This document shows, one piece after another, positions 6,833-8,943 of a stretch of 8,943 nucleotides of DNA. The number at the start of each line of letters is the position of its first letter. Position 1 is the stretch's first letter. Source of the stretch: Gammaproteobacteria bacterium. Lineage in GTDB: Bacteria; Pseudomonadota; Gammaproteobacteria; GCF-002020875. A program made the position numbers and the translations under genes. Under the pieces are notes generated by a model. The model made no database searches and was not told the DNA's origin. It saw nothing but the letters and a program-made list of their open reading frames with translations. Location: contig JABHIC010000401.1 in the NCBI GenBank assembly GCA_018671205.1, positions 1-8,943 of the forward strand, read 5' to 3'.

Positions 6833-6858
6833 TATACCATTCCCAAACAGGGAGTATA
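6833..6858 (-). other. Second, bulged hairpin just after the Tll0287-like gene
   Basis: TATAC (6833-6837) and TCCC (6841-6844) pair with GTATA (6854-6858) and GGGA (6850-6853) around a 5-nt loop, with a 3-nt bulge. It begins 5 bp after the stop codon of the DUF3365 gene and lies in tandem with the stronger hairpin at 6793-6829. There is no U-tract. Confidence 0.35.
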
Positions 6859-6863
6859 GCGCC

Positions 6864-7448
6864 TTAATCCAGACGCTGACTTATGGTGAAGGCACCGCGC
6901 AGATCACCTGGTTTAAACCCGGTCGCCTGATCCAGAGGATAGAGTACCCGTATTTTTTTCAGTACATCCGTAGCAATCAGCTCCCCGTGACAGACCATAC
7001 AGGGCTTACCGGCGGGAATAGCCTTCATATAACGGAAAACCTTATCCCCCTTCTGCTCAACCACCTCATGATACTCCATCGTAGAGAGCGCCTCTCCCGC
7101 TGATGAGCGCGCCTCAAACTGCTCAAGTACCCGTATTTCCCACGCATCCGGTGCATTCTCCGAGTTACGCAGGCGCATACTGGTACGACCTACATGCAAC
7201 CCGGTACGACGACTGGAAGCTGCCGCTGTAATCGGTTGTGCCTGCACGTTGCAGGCCGCAATAGCAGCGGTTGGCCCCCCCTCCTTCATTCCGGCAACCA
7301 GTGCCATTTTCAGATTGGCATGCAACTGCTTCACTACTGCCCGACTCTCTTCGACATGCGTTGAAACTCCTTCAGCAGCACTCACAAAGCTAACAGGAAC
7401 AACCAAAACGGAGGTTAATACAACACCAAAAAAGAGTTTTTTCATCAT
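6864..7448 (-). CDS. Secreted single-heme Tll0287-like (DUF3365) c-type cytochrome
   Basis: A 194-aa protein. Seen: a signal peptide (MMKKLFFGVVLTSVLVVPVS, cleavage near VSAAEG, about 24-25), then a DUF3365 domain with AACN (Cys66), GLHVGRTSMRLRNSENAPDAWE (83-104) and VLEQFEA. Near the C-terminus come FRYMKAIPAGKPC, the heme site CMVCH (150-154), and YPLDQATGFKPGDLRGAF. In cyanobacterial Tll0287, a PAS-like fold carries one c heme with unusual His/Cys ligation. Cys66 is the obvious candidate for the Cys ligand here (inference). Family proteins are thought to be redox carriers or sensors. ATG 7448 is 4 nt after GGAG (complement of 7453-7456); the second Met at 7445 gives a better spacing of 7 nt. 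It is the first gene of the cytochrome module, 112 bp upstream of GTG 6751. Confidence 0.88.
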   Translation of the reverse strand: MMKKLFFGVVLTSVLVVPVSFVSAAEGVSTHVEESRAVVKQLHANLKMALVAGMKEGGPTAAIAACNVQAQPITAAASSRRTGLHVGRTSMRLRNSENAPDAWEIRVLEQFEARSSAGEALSTMEYHEVVEQKGDKVFRYMKAIPAGKPCMVCHGELIATDVLKKIRVLYPLDQATGFKPGDLRGAFTISQRLD

Positions 7449-7563
7449 TGTTCTCCAAAAATATAGAAAATACCTGCCCTGATCACAATCTGGCTACTGT
7501 AACCCAAGAGGCCGCCCATGAATAGATTTTGGAATAAATTTGAGAACAAATTCAGAAATAACT

Positions 7564-7767
7564 TTATAGGGCAACCATTTCAGACTCTCCCCAAAACAGG
7601 GTCGGACTTTTCTGGTGGTTTTCGCTCTTGGGGTTGTAGTAATAGGAGCTTCCATTATCAAAATAGACGACCAAATCCTCATCCGTCGTGGCAATGACCT
7701 CCCCCCACTCATTGTGATAATCCCATACCCGATCGCCTACTGTCACTTTTTCGTCATGTAATATCAT
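7564..7767 (-). CDS. 67-aa small domain protein, SH3-like in appearance
   Basis: A minus-strand ORF from ATG 7767 with AAGGA 10 nt upstream. The protein has the pattern GDRVWDYHNEWGEV, then VVYFDNGSSYYY, then SPTLFWGE. I recognise this general arrangement (GDxVxDxxxGWGxV ... FDNG ... PTLFW) from uncharacterised small proteins of bacteria and phages that look like short beta-barrel (SH3/KOW-like) domains. I know no established function. There is no signal peptide, so it is probably cytoplasmic. It starts 45 bp after the encoded CCA end of tRNA-Leu with no promoter of its own that I can see, so readthrough from the tRNA promoter is possible. The other frames across this stretch look like shadows. 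Confidence 0.7.
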   Translation of the reverse strand: MILHDEKVTVGDRVWDYHNEWGEVIATTDEDLVVYFDNGSSYYYNPKSENHQKSPTLFWGESEMVAL

Positions 7768-7812
7768 GTTTCAAATATCCTTATTAAAAACAGAACAGAT
7801 GTGGCCGCTATA

Positions 7813-7899
7813 TGGTGCCCGGAGCCGGGGTCGAACCGGCACGGTGTCTCCACCGAGGGATTTTAAGTCCCTTGCGTCTACCAATTTCGCCATCCGGGC
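7813..7899 (-). tRNA. tRNA-Leu (anticodon UAA)
   Basis: The minus strand folds as a complete class II tRNA. The acceptor stem is GCCCGGA/TCCGGGC, with a D-arm GCG...CGC and an anticodon stem AGGGA/TCCCT around loop CTTAAAA (anticodon TAA, 7863-7865). A long variable arm CGGTG..CACCG marks Leu/Ser-type tRNAs, and the T-arm is GCCGG-TTCGACC-CCGGC. Discriminator A and a genomically encoded CCA (7813-7815) are present. Length is 87 nt with CCA, normal for bacterial tRNA-Leu. It reads the Leu codons UUA and UUG. Confidence 0.98.
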
Positions 7900-7930
7900 C
7901 ATAAACGGAGCCTATAAAAAAAACCCAGAG

Positions 7931-7959
7931 ATTATATCAGAAATCTAGCATTTTCTCCA
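7931..7959 (-). promoter_or_regulatory. Sigma70-type promoter of tRNA-Leu
   Basis: On the minus strand, -35 TGGAGA (complement of 7954-7959, 4/6 to consensus), a 17-bp spacer and a perfect -10 TATAAT (complement of 7931-7936). Predicted initiation is near 7924, giving a leader of about 25 nt before the tRNA 5' end, a usual distance for RNase P-processed tRNA precursors. A run of eight T lies in the leader. Confidence 0.65.
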
Positions 7960-7977
7960 TAAGAGTTTACTAATTAT

Positions 7978-8007
7978 AAAAAAATAGGGATATTTCAAGA
8001 AAATATC
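7978..8007 (-). terminator. Possible weak intrinsic terminator between recA and tRNA-Leu
   Basis: On the minus strand a perfect 7-bp stem GATATTT/AAATATC (complement of 7989-8007) with a 5-nt loop, followed four bases later by seven T (complement of 7978-7984). The stem is AT-rich and would be weak, but the U-tract is good. It is placed to end recA transcription before the tRNA promoter. Confidence 0.35.
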
Positions 8008-8083
8008 TACCATCACATCAACTCAGAACCCTCTAATTGAGCGCAAAAAATAGAAATAAGGCATTAATAGATATATTAAATTT

Positions 8084-8111
8084 AAAATCACCTGATCATT
8101 TTACTGGTGAT
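8084..8111 (-). terminator. Possible recA-proximal hairpin
   Basis: On the minus strand ATCACC and GGTGAT (complement of 8106-8111 and 8087-8092) pair around a 13-nt loop and are followed by TTT then AAATTT. It lies 15 bp after the recA stop. The stem is short and the loop large, so termination is only suggested. Confidence 0.25.
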
Positions 8112-8126
8112 GTGATGATTCCAGGA

Positions 8127-8943
8127 TCAAGCCGCTATACTCTCTTTTGCAGTCTCCCCCTCCACCACCGCCAGCTTTACTTCACGCTCTGGCAGCAGCT
8201 TGGCCCGAATCTGCTGCTCAATCTCTGCGGCCATTTCACGATTCTCTTTTAGAAAATTACGTACATTATCCTTACCCTGACCAATACGCTCACTACCATA
8301 ACTGTACCAGGAGCCTGACTTCTGAATAATCCCCTGGTCCACACCAAGGTCGATAATCTCGCCCTCTCGTGAGATTCCCTCTCCATAAAGAATATCGAAG
8401 GTTACCTGTTTGAATGGTGGAGCGACCTTGTTTTTCACCACTTTGACCCGGGTATCATTACCCAGTATCTCATCCCCCTTCTTTATCGCTCCCGTCCGGC
8501 GAATATCGAGCCGTACCGAGGCATAAAATTTAAGTGCATTGCCTCCCGTTGTGGTCTCCGGGCTCCCATAGGATACCCCGATCTTCATGCGGATCTGGTT
8601 GATAAAGATTACTAGGGTATTGGAGCGTTTAATATTAGCGGTGAGCTTTCTCAGGGCCTGCGACATCAGTCGAGCCTGCAGACCTACATGGGTATCCCCC
8701 ATATCCCCCTCCAGCTCGGCCTTCGGGGTCAAGGCTGCCACAGAGTCGATAACAACAATATCAACCGCTCCAGAGCGAACCAGCATATCGGTAATTTCCA
8801 GAGCCTGCTCTCCGGTATCGGGCTGCGAGACCAGCAGATCATCGATATTGATCCCCAGTTTTTCAGCATATTGGGAGTCCAGTGCATGCTCTGCATCGAT
8901 AAATGCGGCGGTTCCTCCTAACCTCTGCATCTCCGCTACGGCA
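8127..8943 (-). CDS. recA: Recombinase RecA, C-terminal part
   Basis: The frame is open to the window edge, so this is the C-terminal 271 residues of a protein of about 345 aa. The N-terminus with the Walker A motif is outside. Seen: AFIDAEHALD with the catalytic Glu, SQPDTGEQALEI, Walker B-type IVVIDSVAAL, DNA-binding loop 1 (GDTHVGLQARLMSQ), loop 2 (RMKIGVSYGSPETTTGG), NALKFYASVRLDIRR, TRVKVVKNKVAPPFKQ, LYGEGISREGE and GSWYSYG. The tail (AVVEGETAKESIAA) is short and only mildly acidic. RecA forms ATP-dependent filaments on ssDNA for homologous recombination and LexA cleavage. No recX follows; instead there is an AT-rich gap and tRNA-Leu. Confidence 0.98.
   Translation of the reverse strand, partial: AVAEMQRLGGTAAFIDAEHALDSQYAEKLGINIDDLLVSQPDTGEQALEITDMLVRSGAVDIVVIDSVAALTPKAELEGDMGDTHVGLQARLMSQALRKLTANIKRSNTLVIFINQIRMKIGVSYGSPETTTGGNALKFYASVRLDIRRTGAIKKGDEILGNDTRVKVVKNKVAPPFKQVTFDILYGEGISREGEIIDLGVDQGIIQKSGSWYSYGSERIGQGKDNVRNFLKENREMAAEIEQQIRAKLLPEREVKLAVVEGETAKESIAA

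Noticed and set aside
7449..7486. Promoter-like TTGTGA-17-TATATT on the minus strand before the DUF3365 gene
   Set aside because: The -10 would sit so close to the start that transcription would begin inside the ribosome-binding site; likely chance in an AT-rich stretch.
7537..7552. Palindrome AATTTG-AGAA-CAAATT after the 67-aa ORF
   Set aside because: Short, AT-rich stem without a following U-tract; could be chance and no regulator motif is recognised.
8037..8252. Plus-strand ORFs at the recA 3' end
   Set aside because: They overlap recA on the opposite strand, lack a ribosome-binding site and have no recognisable features.
1..8943. CRISPR arrays, insertion sequences or transposase genes
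   Set aside because: No regularly spaced direct repeats, terminal inverted repeats flanking a gene, or transposase motifs were seen.

Overview
The window reads as a chromosomal segment of a gammaproteobacterium. The evidence is a gene order close to the Pseudomonas mtaD-ubiG-mupP-yciK cluster, ubiG and recA products that match gammaproteobacterial family patterns along their length, and a typical bacterial tRNA-Leu(UAA). Genus cannot be told from sequence alone. The multiheme cytochrome module suggests a respiratory lifestyle with quinone-linked extracytoplasmic electron transfer.

Plus strand, 1-4047: a tightly packed housekeeping operon whose genes all overlap. It holds the 3' part of mtaD (purine/methylthioadenosine salvage deaminase), ubiG (ubiquinone methyltransferase), a MupP-type HAD phosphatase (peptidoglycan recycling; often mislabelled gph), rmuC (membrane-anchored predicted nuclease scaffold) and a YciK-type short-chain dehydrogenase. 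The promoter lies outside the window.

Minus strand, 7448 down to 4044: a co-directional accessory module that converges on the housekeeping operon. In transcription order it holds a secreted one-heme Tll0287-like (DUF3365) cytochrome, an intergenic region with two hairpins, a large membrane cytochrome with nine CxxCH hemes fused to a b-type cytochrome membrane domain (the layout of Geobacter CbcL), a secreted ankyrin-repeat protein, and a tiny hydrophobic ORF that overlaps the end of yciK by 4 bp. A plausible reading is quinol oxidation by the b-type domain, transfer of electrons to the periplasmic nine-heme domain, and a soluble or accessory heme partner. Two homopolymer sites in this module look like single-base frame disruptions. 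One separates the cytochrome from its natural signal-peptide start. The other may separate the ankyrin protein from a C-terminal membrane anchor.

Minus strand, 8943 down to 7564: the 3' part of recA with no recX directly after it, an AT-rich 227-bp spacer with weak terminator-like hairpins, tRNA-Leu(UAA) with a good sigma70-type promoter, and a 67-aa small-domain protein starting 45 bp after the tRNA. No intergenic stretch exceeds 300 bp. The 115 bp between 7449 and 7563 presumably carries the promoter of the cytochrome module, but I could not assign one convincingly.
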